NCBI RefSeq assembly: GCF_003841465.1
Contig: NZ_REFZ01000006.1
Location: forward strand, 124,001-188,000
DNA: 64,000 nt
Direction: 5' to 3'
DNA from: Natrarchaeobius oligotrophus
Lineage (GTDB): Archaea > Halobacteriota > Halobacteria > Halobacteriales > Natrialbaceae
The notes beneath the pieces were generated by a model. The model saw nothing but the letters and a program-made list of their open reading frames with translations, did no database searches and was not told the DNA's origin. The translations under genes were made by a program, and so were the position numbers. Positions 1 to 8,286 of the stretch are shown here, in pieces (positions within the stretch are counted from its first letter, which is position 1; each line of letters begins with the position of its first letter).

Positions 1-255
1 CTCGAGTCCTTCGCCGCGGAGTACGAGCTGGGATTCGATCTGCTCTCGGACGAGCTGGGGGAAGTCGCGACGCTCTACGACTCCTACGGCGAAAAGCAGC
101 TGTTCGGGAACACGTTCGACGGCGTCTTTCGAAACACGTACGTCGTCGGTCCCGACGGCAGAATCGAAGCCGTCTACGAGGGCGTCTCTCCCGAGGGTCA
201 CGCCGAGGAAGTGCTCGAGGGGATCGAGATCGAATCGCAGGAGGCGACGCCGTGA
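1..255 (+). CDS. Peroxiredoxin (Bcp/AhpC-TSA type), C-terminal part
   Basis: The left edge cuts this gene; 84 residues remain, read from base 1 to a TGA at 253-255. The visible part carries the end of a thioredoxin fold: a segment with SDELGEVATLYDSYG, then the FRNTYVVGPDGRI strand-turn-strand, then an EGHAEEVL helix. These are typical of thioredoxin-dependent peroxiredoxins, which reduce peroxides in the cytoplasm. The peroxidatic cysteine would lie in the missing N-terminal part, so the subfamily cannot be fixed. No gene follows on this strand; the next gene converges from the other strand 79 bases later. Confidence 0.75.
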   Translation, partial: LESFAAEYELGFDLLSDELGEVATLYDSYGEKQLFGNTFDGVFRNTYVVGPDGRIEAVYEGVSPEGHAEEVLEGIEIESQEATP

Positions 256-334
256 TCGAACTGCTCCCGTTCCGGCCGTTCCGAAGTCAGTCCGAAAGCT
301 CGTGACGCAGACGCGTTCGAGACGGCTCGCGTAC

Positions 335-838
335 TCAGTTTAACAGCTGGTAGAGACTGCTCGCCGCGACGACGAGCAACACGAGGACGGTCGAGAGAAC
401 GGGATCGAGATTCGCGATCACCGGAATCTGCAGTCCGGCCAGTGCGACGAGGAGGAGTCCGAGGACGCTGATCGCGAGGTGAATCGCGAGCACGCTCGAG
501 TAGTCGTCGTCGTGGCCGTCGATGTAGGTGAGTACGTCGGCGAAGTTCGGTCCCGGTTCGATCGTTTTCGCGTCGGAATCGTACTCGATGACCGCGTCCT
601 CCTCGAGTTGCGGGAGGTGCGTCTGCTGGAGGGAGACGTAAACGCTCTTGTAGAGGTTGTTCGGAACTGGCGTCGAGTCGGACTCGTTCGAGGCGATCTC
701 GGTCGCCACGTCGGAGACGTCGACCTGTCCGGACTCACGTGCGAGTAACTGGACGATCGCACGCCGTCTGTCGTTGCCGAGTATGTGAAACACTTCGCTT
801 TCAGCGAGCGAATCGGATCGGCTCGTCTGGACAGACAT
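335..838 (-). CDS. DUF7344-type winged-helix membrane protein
   Basis: This 167-residue protein has an N-terminal winged-helix-like region (about residues 12-95: EVFHILGNDRRRAIVQLLA, then a YVSLQQTHLPQLEEDAVIEYD segment) and two hydrophobic helices at about residues 118-135 and 145-163. That layout is the haloarchaeal DUF7344 family, whose function is unknown; a DNA-binding or protein-binding head tethered to the membrane is a reasonable inference. Two paralogues with the same layout lie at 4495-5031 and 27963-28562. The gene stands alone on the minus strand. Confidence 0.75.
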   Translation of the reverse strand: MSVQTSRSDSLAESEVFHILGNDRRRAIVQLLARESGQVDVSDVATEIASNESDSTPVPNNLYKSVYVSLQQTHLPQLEEDAVIEYDSDAKTIEPGPNFADVLTYIDGHDDDYSSVLAIHLAISVLGLLLVALAGLQIPVIANLDPVLSTVLVLLVVAASSLYQLLN

Positions 839-1010
839 TGATCAAGAGGAAATCCCGGGGCCGTTATCGACCGTTAGTCCACCATCAACCTTCATTAACG
901 TGTGTCGTTTCGTCGACCAGTGACTTTAAGCTGCGGTATTCGTTTCCCTCCACCTGGTGGGAAAAATAGCGACGCTGGTCGATGCGGCTGTCGCGGGAAA
1001 AACGAACGAT

Positions 1011-1211
1011 TCAGCTCGTTTCGTCGTGCGGGAGGTGACCGCCGGACTGCATCTCTCGGTAGGTCGTACAGCCGGGGCAGCCGTGAACGACGTCACCGTT
1101 ATCTCCGAAGACGCGGGCGAACTGCTGGGTGACGTGGGTGCCGCAGTTTCGACAGCGTGCGCCCGCCGTCGACGATTCCATGGGTCGCCAGTTTTGCTGT
1201 GTGGATCTCAT
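1011..1211 (-). CDS. Small zinc-finger protein, DUF7563-like
   Basis: This 66-residue protein has two CxxC knuckles, CRNC and CPGC, spaced for one zinc site, and the segment HVTQQFARVFGDNGDVVHGCPGC. Its ending is a short tail with REMQSGGHLP. The same segment recurs almost unchanged in the protein at 40587-40799 (QVTRQFSRVFGDNRDVVHAC), so the pair are clear paralogues of the haloarchaeal DUF7563 type. The role is unknown. The start is the first methionine of the frame; a second one at residue 11 is possible. Confidence 0.7.
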   Translation of the reverse strand: MRSTQQNWRPMESSTAGARCRNCGTHVTQQFARVFGDNGDVVHGCPGCTTYREMQSGGHLPHDETS

Positions 1212-1590
1212 GATTGGGATAGTGGGAAACGGTCTCGCTGGGAACGGTACGGTCGGTCGACGCCGGGAAGCGTCGTCCGCCGCCTGTCAAGCCCGGTGTA
1301 TCGGTCTGACCGTAGCCACGCCTCGTCGGGACAACCGACGGCCGCAGCGACGATCTCCGTCCGGGCATCACTACGACGGAGGGGGTCAGACGTGAATAAA
1401 GGACGCAGACCGTTCACTCGGTGGTCAGGGCTAGAGGCGTAGAAACACACTGTTTCCGCCGGTAGACCGGTGGTAGCGGTCGTATCCTCCCGTTTTCCGA
1501 AAACGAGGTGGAGACGACCTCAACGTGAGTTCAGATTACTTGCTCCGCATTCGCCTCCCAAACCCGCGGTTGAGCGACGATATCCACCCT

Positions 1591-1607
1591 CGAAATCGGA
1601 GATTTCG
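1591..1607. repeat. Inverted repeat CGAAATC-GGA-GATTTCG
   Basis: Seven-base arms are perfectly complementary around a 3-base spacer. It lies about 60 bases before the TATA box of the downstream regulator and 10 bases before a second palindrome, so an operator is plausible. Confidence 0.5.
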
Positions 1608-1617
1608 ACCCCGAAAT

Positions 1618-1629
1618 GCGAAATTTCGC
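1618..1629. repeat. Perfect palindrome GCGAAATTTCGC
   Basis: This 12-bp palindrome shares the GAAAT half-site with the neighbouring inverted repeat at 1591-1607. Together they look like a double binding site for a dimeric regulator, possibly the one encoded at 1821. Confidence 0.45.
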
Positions 1630-1666
1630 AGAAGAATGACTTGCCTTCGAAGTAGAAGGTCCATCG

Positions 1667-1676
1667 TTATAAAATA
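1667..1676 (+). promoter_or_regulatory. TATA box of the 1712/1821 transcript
   Basis: The sequence TTATAAAATA is a strong TATA-like box in otherwise GC-rich DNA. Archaeal spacing puts the transcript start near 1697-1702, which leaves about 120 nt before the regulator at 1821 but only about 12 nt before the small frame at 1712. Confidence 0.5.
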
Positions 1677-1711
1677 CCGTTCTCGCTTACAAGTTGAACC
1701 GCTAGAACGTG

Positions 1712-1831
1712 ATGAAGGACCACCCACAACGGCCCGGCGCTGACCCGCTTACCTCGTATGGTCGCCTCTCGGCGCAGAGAGTGAACCATTCTCCTCTGGC
1801 GGACCGGATCATCCACAATAATGTCAACTAA
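1712..1831 (+). CDS. Possible 39-residue leader ORF overlapping the regulator start
   Basis: An ATG at 1712 opens a 39-codon frame whose TAA (1829-1831) lies inside the first codons of the winged-helix gene that starts at 1821. The peptide begins MKDHPQRPGADPL and ends RIIHNNVN. It sits right after a strong TATA box, so it may be a real small protein or a leader that couples translation to the regulator. No family is recognised, and chance is a real alternative. Confidence 0.3.
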   Translation: MKDHPQRPGADPLTSYGRLSAQRVNHSPLADRIIHNNVN

Positions 1832-2153
1832 AGCGAGTAATACGCGATTGGAACAGACGGCTGACCCTGCAGCACAGCTCGACGTGCTTGGGGATACGTG
1901 TGCACGAACGATCCTCATCGCGACGAGTGACGGACCCAAGACGGCAAAGGAACTGACGGAGCGAACGGACAGCTCGTCGGCGACCGTCTACCGACGGATC
2001 AACAGCCTCCTCGAGAGCGATCTCCTGATAGAGTGCGTGCGCTTCGAGGAAGACGGGTCGCATACGACCGCCTACGAGGCGACGGTCGAACGACTCGACG
2101 TGCGGATCGATGCGAACGGAATCGACGTTTCGATCGCCCGTCCCGACGAGTGA
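1821..2153 (+). CDS. Winged helix-turn-helix transcriptional regulator (ArsR-like)
   Basis: This 110-residue protein is a single winged-helix domain: LDVLGDTCARTILIAT (helix 1), a TAKELTERTDSSSATVYRRI helix-turn-helix at about residues 40-62, and a wing with EDGSHTTAYEAT followed by a VERLDVRI strand. It fits the haloarchaeal ArsR/HTH_20 group of small cytoplasmic DNA-binding proteins. No sensor domain or metal-binding cysteine pair is visible. Two palindromes and a TATA box lie 150-230 bases upstream and may be autoregulatory. Confidence 0.75.
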   Translation: MSTKASNTRLEQTADPAAQLDVLGDTCARTILIATSDGPKTAKELTERTDSSSATVYRRINSLLESDLLIECVRFEEDGSHTTAYEATVERLDVRIDANGIDVSIARPDE

Positions 2154-2483
2154 GAGACGCTACCGACGAGCGAACCGAGGGGCAGCAACGCCCGCGAAGG
2201 AAGGCTTACCGCTTTCGGAAGGGTCACCTGCGATCAACTGGCGAGCGTCGCTGCAGATCGACCGTTCGTGAACCATCAACCGCGTTTCATGCGCCGGCGT
2301 TGGGACTGTCGTCTCCGGTACGCGGGGATCGAGCGGCCCGTGGAGTCGAACGTTCTCGAGCGAGCGTTTTTCACCGGAACGGTCAGTTTCGTAACTGAGA
2401 CAATACTTGAAAGAAGCTCTAACAAGCCTGTATGATACGGATAACAAATATCTACTCAGTGGAACGGTCACTGTGATTGAGCA
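2154..2483. other. Intergenic region before the PadR-like gene
   Basis: No gene is evident. The last 90 bases turn AT-rich and carry the ATAACAAA word at 2441-2448, the first member of the recurring series described under the promoter entries. Confidence 0.5.
2441..2448 (+). promoter_or_regulatory. ATAACAAA site 1, upstream of the PadR-like regulator
   Basis: An exact copy of ATAACAAA stands 35 nt before the ATG at 2484. This is the leftmost copy of the series. If the downstream regulator controls the series, this copy would be an autoregulatory site. Confidence 0.55.
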
Positions 2484-2759
2484 ATGCACGATCTGACTGG
2501 CTTCCAGCGAGATCTGTTGTACGTGATCGCAGGTGCGGATCGACCGTCGGGTCAAACGGTGAAAGACGAGGTGGAAAAGTACTACAGCTCCGAGATCAAC
2601 CACGGTCGTCTCTACCCGAACCTCGATACGCTCGTCAACAAGGAGCTGGTCGAGAAAGGCCAGCTAGACCGGCGAACGAATTACTACGCGATCACGGACG
2701 ACGGTCGACAGCGGATCGAAGAGCGACGCGAGTGGGAGGGACAGTACGTCGATTTTTAA
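2484..2759 (+). CDS. PadR family transcriptional regulator
   Basis: This 91-residue protein has the PadR winged-helix signature: LTGFQRDLLYVIAGAD, then GQTVKDEVEKYY, then HGRLYPNLDTLVNKELVEKG with the LYPNLDTL recognition helix, and a wing with RRTNYYAITDDGRQRI. It lacks the long C-terminal dimerisation domain of large PadR proteins, as is usual for small archaeal members. The gene is preceded by an ATAACAAA word and stands at the left end of the glycan locus, so local control is plausible but unproven. Confidence 0.85.
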   Translation: MHDLTGFQRDLLYVIAGADRPSGQTVKDEVEKYYSSEINHGRLYPNLDTLVNKELVEKGQLDRRTNYYAITDDGRQRIEERREWEGQYVDF

Positions 2760-3301
2760 CACGCTGAAGCCAGTCGTCGCGATCGGCGGAGCTACTGATT
2801 CGTTCGAGTCGTCGCGGTAGATTTGTGTGTGGCGATTCGTCCACGACCGAAGTCGTGGGTGTTCGGATCACTGTATACGGCTCGCGTTACCGCCGTCTCA
2901 CTCGAACGACGGCGACGACGTGAGCCGGGAACCGATACTCCCGGTCGTCGGTTCGGCGCGTTCGCCGCCAACCACCGGACGTTCGGATTCGCCGCGGGCC
3001 CGTTTCGTCCGACGAGTAGCTGCTCGCGAACGGACGGTTCTCGAGTACCCAATTCGGTCGAGCCGATAGTTCCTGGTGTGTTGCCGTCTGTGCGGTCGGA
3101 CAGTCGCGCCGTCGTCCCGCCGGCGACGAGCCACGACGTCCCCTCGCGGGGAATCGATCCGTGCGAGAGAACGGCGGTCCGGCCCGATCGAATAATTCGG
3201 GCATAACAAAGCGACCGACCGGGTAATACGAGAGCGACAATGGGATTCGAATCGTTCGTACGCGGTCGAATTGCTGGCCGACGAACCGGGGAACGGCGAC
3301 G
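2760..3301. other. Intergenic region before the DUF1616 gene
   Basis: No gene is supported: frames in this stretch are Arg/Ser/Pro rich and lack a recognisable domain. The only feature I can name is the ATAACAAA word at 3203-3210. Confidence 0.45.
3203..3210 (+). promoter_or_regulatory. ATAACAAA site 2, upstream of the DUF1616 gene
   Basis: An exact copy, followed by GCG, lies 91 nt before the ATG at 3302. The long gap means this transcript would have a leader if the word is a core promoter element. Confidence 0.55.
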
Positions 3302-4309
3302 ATGAGCTTTCGAGCGGAAACGCGAACCAGGTTGGAGTACGTCCTGTTGTATCCGGTCGATCTCGCAGTCGTCTCGCTCGCGACGGTGCTCGCGTATCTC
3401 GTCGTCACGTCGTTTCCCGACGGGAGCGTCGTCCGACTGGCGTTGACGGTCCCGCTCGCGCTGTTTCTCCCCGGCTACGCGTTGACGTCGGTGCTCTTTC
3501 CTGCGACGGTCCGTCGCGGGAAAGAGATCGCTTCGACCGATCGCGACCGGCGGATCGGTGGGATCGACGCCGCCGAGCGACTCGGGCTCTCGTTCGTGCT
3601 CTCGCTCGCGGTCGTCTCGCTCGTCGTCCTCGTGCTCTCGACGACCGACTGGGGGCTCGGAACGGACCAGACCGCGGCCGGTATCGGACTGCTTACCGTC
3701 GGGTTCGCTCAGCTGGGAGTCGTTCGCCGACTTCGACTCCCCGAGTCCGAACGGTTCTCCGTCTCGCCCGTCGCGGCCGCGGGCCGGTACCGACGGGAAC
3801 ACGGCACGCTCGTGACGGTCTCGTCTGCCGTGCTCGCCGTCGCGGTCGCGGCCGCCGTCGGCGCGTTACTCGTCGGCTTTTTCGCCCCGGCGTCCGCAGG
3901 CGGCTTTAGCGAGCTCGGACTCTACACGGAGGACGACGACGGCGACCTCGTCGCCGGCGAACTTCCCGACGAGGTGGTTCCCGGCGAATCGGTACCGATC
4001 ACGATTTCGGTCGAGAACCACGAGGGCGAGCCGGCGAACTACACTGCCGTCGTCCAGCAACAGGTCGTCGACGACGGCACGGTCGAGGAACGAACGCACC
4101 TCCAGGACGTCGAACTCGAGTCCGAAGACGGCGAAACGGCGGCCGTAGAACGGGACGTGACGCCGATCGCGTCGGACGGAGAGACCGTCCGCATCAGCGT
4201 CCTCCTCTATGCCGACGACGTCCCCACCTCTCCGACGAACGAGAACGCCGACGAGGACGTCTACTTCTGGGTGACGGTCACGGACGAGCCGGAGACCGAG
4301 GACGCCTGA
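3302..4309 (+). CDS. DUF1616 membrane protein
   Basis: This 335-residue protein has about five hydrophobic helices (near residues 16-37, 43-62, 93-115, 122-140 and 168-192) and then an outer domain (about 200-335). The outer part resembles a CARDB/Ig-like fold, with VPGESVPITISVENHEGEP and a final VYFWVTVTDEP. This is the DUF1616 family, common beside archaeal surface-glycan genes; its reaction is unknown. The outer domain is acidic, as expected for an exposed haloarchaeal domain. The gene is led by an ATAACAAA word and opens the glycan locus. Confidence 0.8.
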   Translation: MSFRAETRTRLEYVLLYPVDLAVVSLATVLAYLVVTSFPDGSVVRLALTVPLALFLPGYALTSVLFPATVRRGKEIASTDRDRRIGGIDAAERLGLSFVLSLAVVSLVVLVLSTTDWGLGTDQTAAGIGLLTVGFAQLGVVRRLRLPESERFSVSPVAAAGRYRREHGTLVTVSSAVLAVAVAAAVGALLVGFFAPASAGGFSELGLYTEDDDGDLVAGELPDEVVPGESVPITISVENHEGEPANYTAVVQQQVVDDGTVEERTHLQDVELESEDGETAAVERDVTPIASDGETVRISVLLYADDVPTSPTNENADEDVYFWVTVTDEPETEDA

Positions 4310-4494
4310 CGCGACGACGGATCGTCCGTCGCCGTTCGGTGTCGGAACTCCGATTCTCGTTTCGATCGTCACCGTGACGACGCGTATCCGGATCACGCCG
4401 ACGTCGTCTCGGTCAGCGGCGTCGACCGAGTGCGAATCGACGAGCCGGTGACTCGACGGTCCATCGAGCCGGAGGGACAGTGAGAACGTGGCTG

Positions 4495-5031
4495 TTATCG
4501 ACTCGCACGGCCGAGCGGGAACTCGAGGTCGGGCCGTCGCGAGACGTGCTGTACGAGCGAGAGCGCGAGAACGACGAGACAGAGGATGAGCGCCACGACT
4601 GCTGCGGCGTCGACCGTCGTCAGACCAGGAACGAGCCAGACGACGCCGAGGGCGATCACGCCGATCGTCGTCACCGCCACGTACAGCCGGTGCCAGGGGC
4701 GCTCGCTCCCAAGGTTCCGATCGAGGTACGGTTCGAACACCTCCTCGCTGGGCAGGAGTTCGATCGTGTGCGCCTCGGGGTCCCAGTCGACGATGCCGTG
4801 GTCCTCGAGCATCGGCAAGTGCGTCTGGTACAGCGAGATGTACACCCGTCGACGCTGAGTTCGAGTCACCTCGTCCGGCGGCGTGTCGTTCTCCCAGGCG
4901 GCGACCTGCTCGACCAGCGGCGCGAGGTCGCAGGAGCCACCTCGCCGTTTCAGGTACTGGACCGTCCGTCGCCTCCGAGCGTTGCTGAACACGTCGAACA
5001 GCTCAGCCTGGGTGAACTCGTGTTCAACCAT
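4495..5031 (-). CDS. DUF7344-type winged-helix membrane protein
   Basis: The 178 residues show the DUF7344 layout: ELFDVFSNARRRRTVQYLKRRGG, then VAAWENDTPPDEVTRTQRRR and VYISLYQTHLPMLEDHGIVDWD, then two membrane helices at about 118-137 and 142-160. It is closest by eye to the protein at 27963-28562, with which it shares the AAWENDT segment. It points away from the downstream glycan operon and has no ATAACAAA word, so it seems separately controlled. Confidence 0.8.
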   Translation of the reverse strand: MVEHEFTQAELFDVFSNARRRRTVQYLKRRGGSCDLAPLVEQVAAWENDTPPDEVTRTQRRRVYISLYQTHLPMLEDHGIVDWDPEAHTIELLPSEEVFEPYLDRNLGSERPWHRLYVAVTTIGVIALGVVWLVPGLTTVDAAAVVALILCLVVLALSLVQHVSRRPDLEFPLGRASR

Positions 5032-5456
5032 GGGTGCCCTCGCGTTCCCGTGTTGGGTTCCGATCGGATGTGTTCGGATACCTCACAGCACGGATTCCCA
5101 CACCCCGACCCTTTACTATCGCACGGCTACCCCAACGAAAGCGATTTGTACCGGTTAGCACTCGTGACTGACGTCTAATCCGACGTTTCCGCTGGGCTGA
5201 ACGACGCAAACCCTGAAATCGGACGGTACCGGGGCCAGGTGATCGGGGTGGGGTCACACCGTCACGGAGGCTGTAGTTCCCGGCTACGGACCCGTCAAGG
5301 CAGGGATAACAAAACCTCGTTACCGGCTGTATCAGGACGATTCCCTTCCGGGTATCGAGCAACGATGACACAGTACGACAACCGACGACGACTACGAGTT
5401 CGACCGCGGACGTCTCCGTTCCCGACTCGGTTCGGACGCGGTTACGGGGGTGTATC
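5032..5456. other. Divergent intergenic region before the five-gene glycan operon
   Basis: This gap separates the minus-strand DUF7344 gene from the plus-strand operon at 5457. It contains the ATAACAAA word at 5306-5313. I see no gene in it. Confidence 0.5.
5306..5313 (+). promoter_or_regulatory. ATAACAAA site 3, upstream of the sugar-nucleotide operon
   Basis: An exact copy lies 143 nt before the GTG at 5457, the longest gap in the series. The operon it precedes runs through five overlapping genes to 10812. Confidence 0.55.
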
Positions 5457-6038
5457 GTGATGGGAGAACTGGTCCACGGCGACGACTGTACCATCGACGA
5501 CGACGTGACGATCGGCTACGGCGAGTTCGACGAGCCGACTCGGATCGGGCGGAACGCAACCATCCGGTCGGGCTCGATCGTTTACGCCGACGTGACGATC
5601 GGCGATCGGTTCTCGACCGGTCACGACGTGCTGATCCGCGAATCGACCACGATCGGCGACGACGTGCTCGTCGGAACCAAGACGGTCGTCGACGGCAAGA
5701 CGACGATCGGATCGCGCGTCAGCCTCCAGACGAACGTCTACGTGCCGACCGAGACCACGATCGGCGACGACGTTTTCGTCGGTCCCGGTGCCGTCCTGAC
5801 GAACGACGAGTATCCCGTCAGGACCGACGACGGTCTCGAGGGGCCGACGATCCAGGACGGCGCGTCGATCGGTGCGAACGCGACGTTACTGCCCGGCGTC
5901 ACCGTGGGGGAGAACGCGTTCGTCGCGGCCGGCGCCGTCGTCGCGGACGACGTTCCGCCGAACCGCCTGGCACTCGGCGCGCCCGCGAGCCACGAGTCGC
6001 TTCCCGAACCGCTGGAGGGGACGAATCAGATCGCATGA
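5457..6038 (+). CDS. Left-handed beta-helix N-acetyltransferase (WbpD-like)
   Basis: This 193-residue protein is built of hexapeptide repeats (IGRNAT, IGDDVLVG, IGSRVS, IGDDVFVGPGAV, IGANATLLPGVTVGENAFVAAGAVV), giving a left-handed beta-helix acyltransferase. The adjacent genes match WbpE, WbpB and WbpA, so the likely job is 3-N-acetylation of a UDP-3-amino-sugar uronate using acetyl-CoA. Length fits WbpD (about 190 residues). The start may be the GTG at 5457 or the ATG right after it at 5460. Its TGA overlaps the ATG of the aminotransferase (ATGA), which implies translational coupling. Confidence 0.8.
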   Translation: MMGELVHGDDCTIDDDVTIGYGEFDEPTRIGRNATIRSGSIVYADVTIGDRFSTGHDVLIRESTTIGDDVLVGTKTVVDGKTTIGSRVSLQTNVYVPTETTIGDDVFVGPGAVLTNDEYPVRTDDGLEGPTIQDGASIGANATLLPGVTVGENAFVAAGAVVADDVPPNRLALGAPASHESLPEPLEGTNQIA

Positions 6039-7270
6039 CCGATACGATCGACACCGAGACGGAAGCCGACGCCGAGACGAGAACCCCGACGGACGGCACG
6101 TCGACGGACGGCGGGACCGATGCCGTCGATTCGGACGAACGCGTCCAGCCGCGACGTGACGACGGCGGCGTCTCCATCGCCGATCCCGACGTGAGTACGT
6201 CCGCGCTGGGTCGGATCGAGTCGGTCCTCGAGAGCGGCGACCTCGCCGACGGCTCCGAAGTTCGGCGGTTCGAATCGGCGTTCGCGACGTACTGCGGGAC
6301 CGACCACGCGGTGGCGACCTCGAACGGCACGACCGCGTTACACGCCGCACTCGAGGCGTTCGGCGTCGAGGAGGGCGACGCGGTCGTCACGTCGTCGTTC
6401 TCGTTCGTCGCGAGCGCGAACGCGATCAGACTCGCCGGGGCGACGCCGGTGTTCGCCGACGTCGATCCCGACACGTACACGATCGATCCGGCCGACGTCG
6501 AGCGAATCCTCGCGAACCGAGACGACGTCGTCGGCCTCCTTCCGGTTCACCTCTACGGGCTCGCTGCCGACATGAACGCGCTGTGCGATCTCGCGGACGA
6601 CCGCGACCTGTTCGTCCTCGAGGACGCCTGTCAGGCCCACGGCGCGGAGATCGACGGCGATCGCGTCGGGGGCCTCGGCGACGCGGCGTGTTTCTCGTTC
6701 TATCCGACGAAGAACATGACGACCGGCGAGGGCGGAATCGTCACCACGGACCGCGACGACGTCGCCCGTCGGATCGCGAGCTACGTCAACCACGGCAGAG
6801 CGGAGACAGGGACCGGCGACTACGATCACGTCCGTCTCGGACACAACTACCGGATGACCAGTCTCGCCGCCGCGATCGGGCGCACGCAGCTCGAGCGTCT
6901 CCCCGAGTTCAACGCGAACCGTCGGGAGAACGCCGCGTACTACGACGAGCGGTTGCGCGATAGCCCGATCGAGACGCCCACCGTGCCGGACGGGTACCGA
7001 CACGTCTACCACCAGTACACGATCGAAACCGACGATCGAGCGGGGCTCGCGGAGGCGCTCGAGGCGCGGAACGTGGACGCGGCGGTCTACTACGATACGC
7101 CGATTCACAGACAGCCGGCCTACGAGACGGTCAGCACCGCAGCGGCGACGCTCCCCCGGACCGAGCGGGCGACAGAGCGCGTCCTCTCGCTGCCCGTTCA
7201 CCCGGGTCTCTCGGAACGCGACCTGGAGACGGTCGTCGACGCGGTTTTCGACGCACTCGATTCCCAATGA
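6035..7270 (+). CDS. DegT/DnrJ/EryC1 aminotransferase (WbpE-like)
   Basis: This 411-residue PLP enzyme has a TSNGTTALHAAL phosphate-binding segment, the aspartate of EDACQAHGA (about residue 198), and the Schiff-base lysine in SFYPTKNMTTGEGG (K226). Such enzymes transfer an amino group from glutamate to a keto-sugar nucleotide; in this operon the probable substrate is the 3-keto form of UDP-GlcNAcA. The first 45 residues are a Thr/Asp-rich extension not seen in the usual family, so translation could begin later, but the ATGA overlap with the upstream gene supports the ATG at 6035. It overlaps the next gene by 4 nt. Confidence 0.85.
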   Translation: MTDTIDTETEADAETRTPTDGTSTDGGTDAVDSDERVQPRRDDGGVSIADPDVSTSALGRIESVLESGDLADGSEVRRFESAFATYCGTDHAVATSNGTTALHAALEAFGVEEGDAVVTSSFSFVASANAIRLAGATPVFADVDPDTYTIDPADVERILANRDDVVGLLPVHLYGLAADMNALCDLADDRDLFVLEDACQAHGAEIDGDRVGGLGDAACFSFYPTKNMTTGEGGIVTTDRDDVARRIASYVNHGRAETGTGDYDHVRLGHNYRMTSLAAAIGRTQLERLPEFNANRRENAAYYDERLRDSPIETPTVPDGYRHVYHQYTIETDDRAGLAEALEARNVDAAVYYDTPIHRQPAYETVSTAAATLPRTERATERVLSLPVHPGLSERDLETVVDAVFDALDSQ

Positions 7271-8286
7271 GTACGGAACGATCACCTTTCGGATCACGAC
7301 CGGTGCGCGCCGGCGTCATCGGCGTCGGCGCGATGGGCGAAAATCACGCGCGAGTGTACAGCGAGCTTCGCGACGTCGACCTCGTCGGCGTCGCCGATCG
7401 GCAGACGGAGCTGGCAGAGCGCGTCGCGGACGAGTACGGAACGACGCGACTATCGATGGACGAGTTACTCGAGCGGTGTGACGCGGTGACGGTCGCCGTG
7501 CCGACCCACGCCCACTACGAGGTGGTCACGAGCTGTCTCGCGGCGGGCGTCCACGTGCTGGTCGAGAAGCCGATCGCCGAGACGATCGAGGAGGGCCGAA
7601 CGATGGCGAAGCGTGCCGACGATGCCGGACTCGTCCTGCAGGTCGGTCACATCGAGCGGTTCAACCCCGCGGTCCGGACCGTGCACGAACTGATCGACGA
7701 CCTGGACGTGATCAGCCTCGAGGCCGAGCGTCTCGGTCCGCCGACCGACCGATCGGCGCTGGGCAACGTCGTCTTCGACCTGATGGTCCACGACGTCGAC
7801 ATCGTCGGATCGGTGCTCGAGGAAGAGCCAGCGCCGATCACGGCGATGGGAGCCGACGACGGGCGGTACGCGACCGCGACGATGGGGTACGGCGACGTCG
7901 TCGCCACGCTGACCGCGAGTCGCGTGACCCAGAAGAAGGTTCGAAAGCTCACGGTCACCGCCCGCGAGTGTCTCCTCGAAGTCGACTACCTGGAGCAGTC
8001 GGTGTTGATCCACCGGGACTCGTACCCCGAGTACCTCGTCGACGACGGACAGCGTCGGTACCGACACGAGAGCGTCGTCGAACGGCCACGCGTCGACAAC
8101 GGCGAGCCGCTTCGTCACGAACTCGAGTCGTTCGTCGAGGCGGTTCGGACCGGTTCGACGCCAGAGGTGACTGCCGAAGACGGCATCGACGCGCTCGAGA
8201 CCGTCCAGCGGATCGACGCGATCGTCTCGGACGAAGCGCCGCCGCGAGAGCGCACCGGCGAGCGAGAGCGCGAGGTGGAAGCCTGA
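7267..8286 (+). CDS. Gfo/Idh/MocA oxidoreductase (WbpB-like)
   Basis: The 339 residues open with a Rossmann nucleotide motif (AGVIGVGAMGENHARVY) and carry the EKP motif (about residues 100-102) that defines Gfo/Idh/MocA enzymes, then a C-terminal beta-sheet domain with VFDLMVHDVDIV. In this operon the likely reaction is NAD-dependent oxidation at C3 of UDP-GlcNAcA, the step before transamination. The start codon overlaps the stop of the aminotransferase (ATGA), and its own TGA overlaps the ATG of the next gene. Assignment to the WbpB role rests on context, because the family has many substrates. Confidence 0.8.
   Translation: MSTERSPFGSRPVRAGVIGVGAMGENHARVYSELRDVDLVGVADRQTELAERVADEYGTTRLSMDELLERCDAVTVAVPTHAHYEVVTSCLAAGVHVLVEKPIAETIEEGRTMAKRADDAGLVLQVGHIERFNPAVRTVHELIDDLDVISLEAERLGPPTDRSALGNVVFDLMVHDVDIVGSVLEEEPAPITAMGADDGRYATATMGYGDVVATLTASRVTQKKVRKLTVTARECLLEVDYLEQSVLIHRDSYPEYLVDDGQRRYRHESVVERPRVDNGEPLRHELESFVEAVRTGSTPEVTAEDGIDALETVQRIDAIVSDEAPPRERTGEREREVEA

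Larger units (their letters stand above)
1212..1711. other. Intergenic region with palindromes and a TATA box
   Basis: I see no convincing gene in this stretch; reading frames here are Arg/Ser rich and do not resemble the neighbours. Its right third is AT-richer than its surroundings. It contains an inverted repeat at 1591-1607, a 12-bp palindrome at 1618-1629 and a strong TATA-like sequence at 1667-1676, and therefore looks like the control region of the regulator starting at 1821. Confidence 0.5.

Noticed and set aside
1585-1640. Shared AT-rich GAAAT sequences with 40930-40985
   Set aside because: Both patches contain GAAAT words, but their order and spacing do not align, so common origin is not supported.
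2823-3206. A 127-residue open frame before the DUF1616 gene
   Set aside because: It is Arg/Ser/Pro rich, lacks acidic character and has overlapping frames of similar length on both strands, as expected from GC-rich noncoding DNA.
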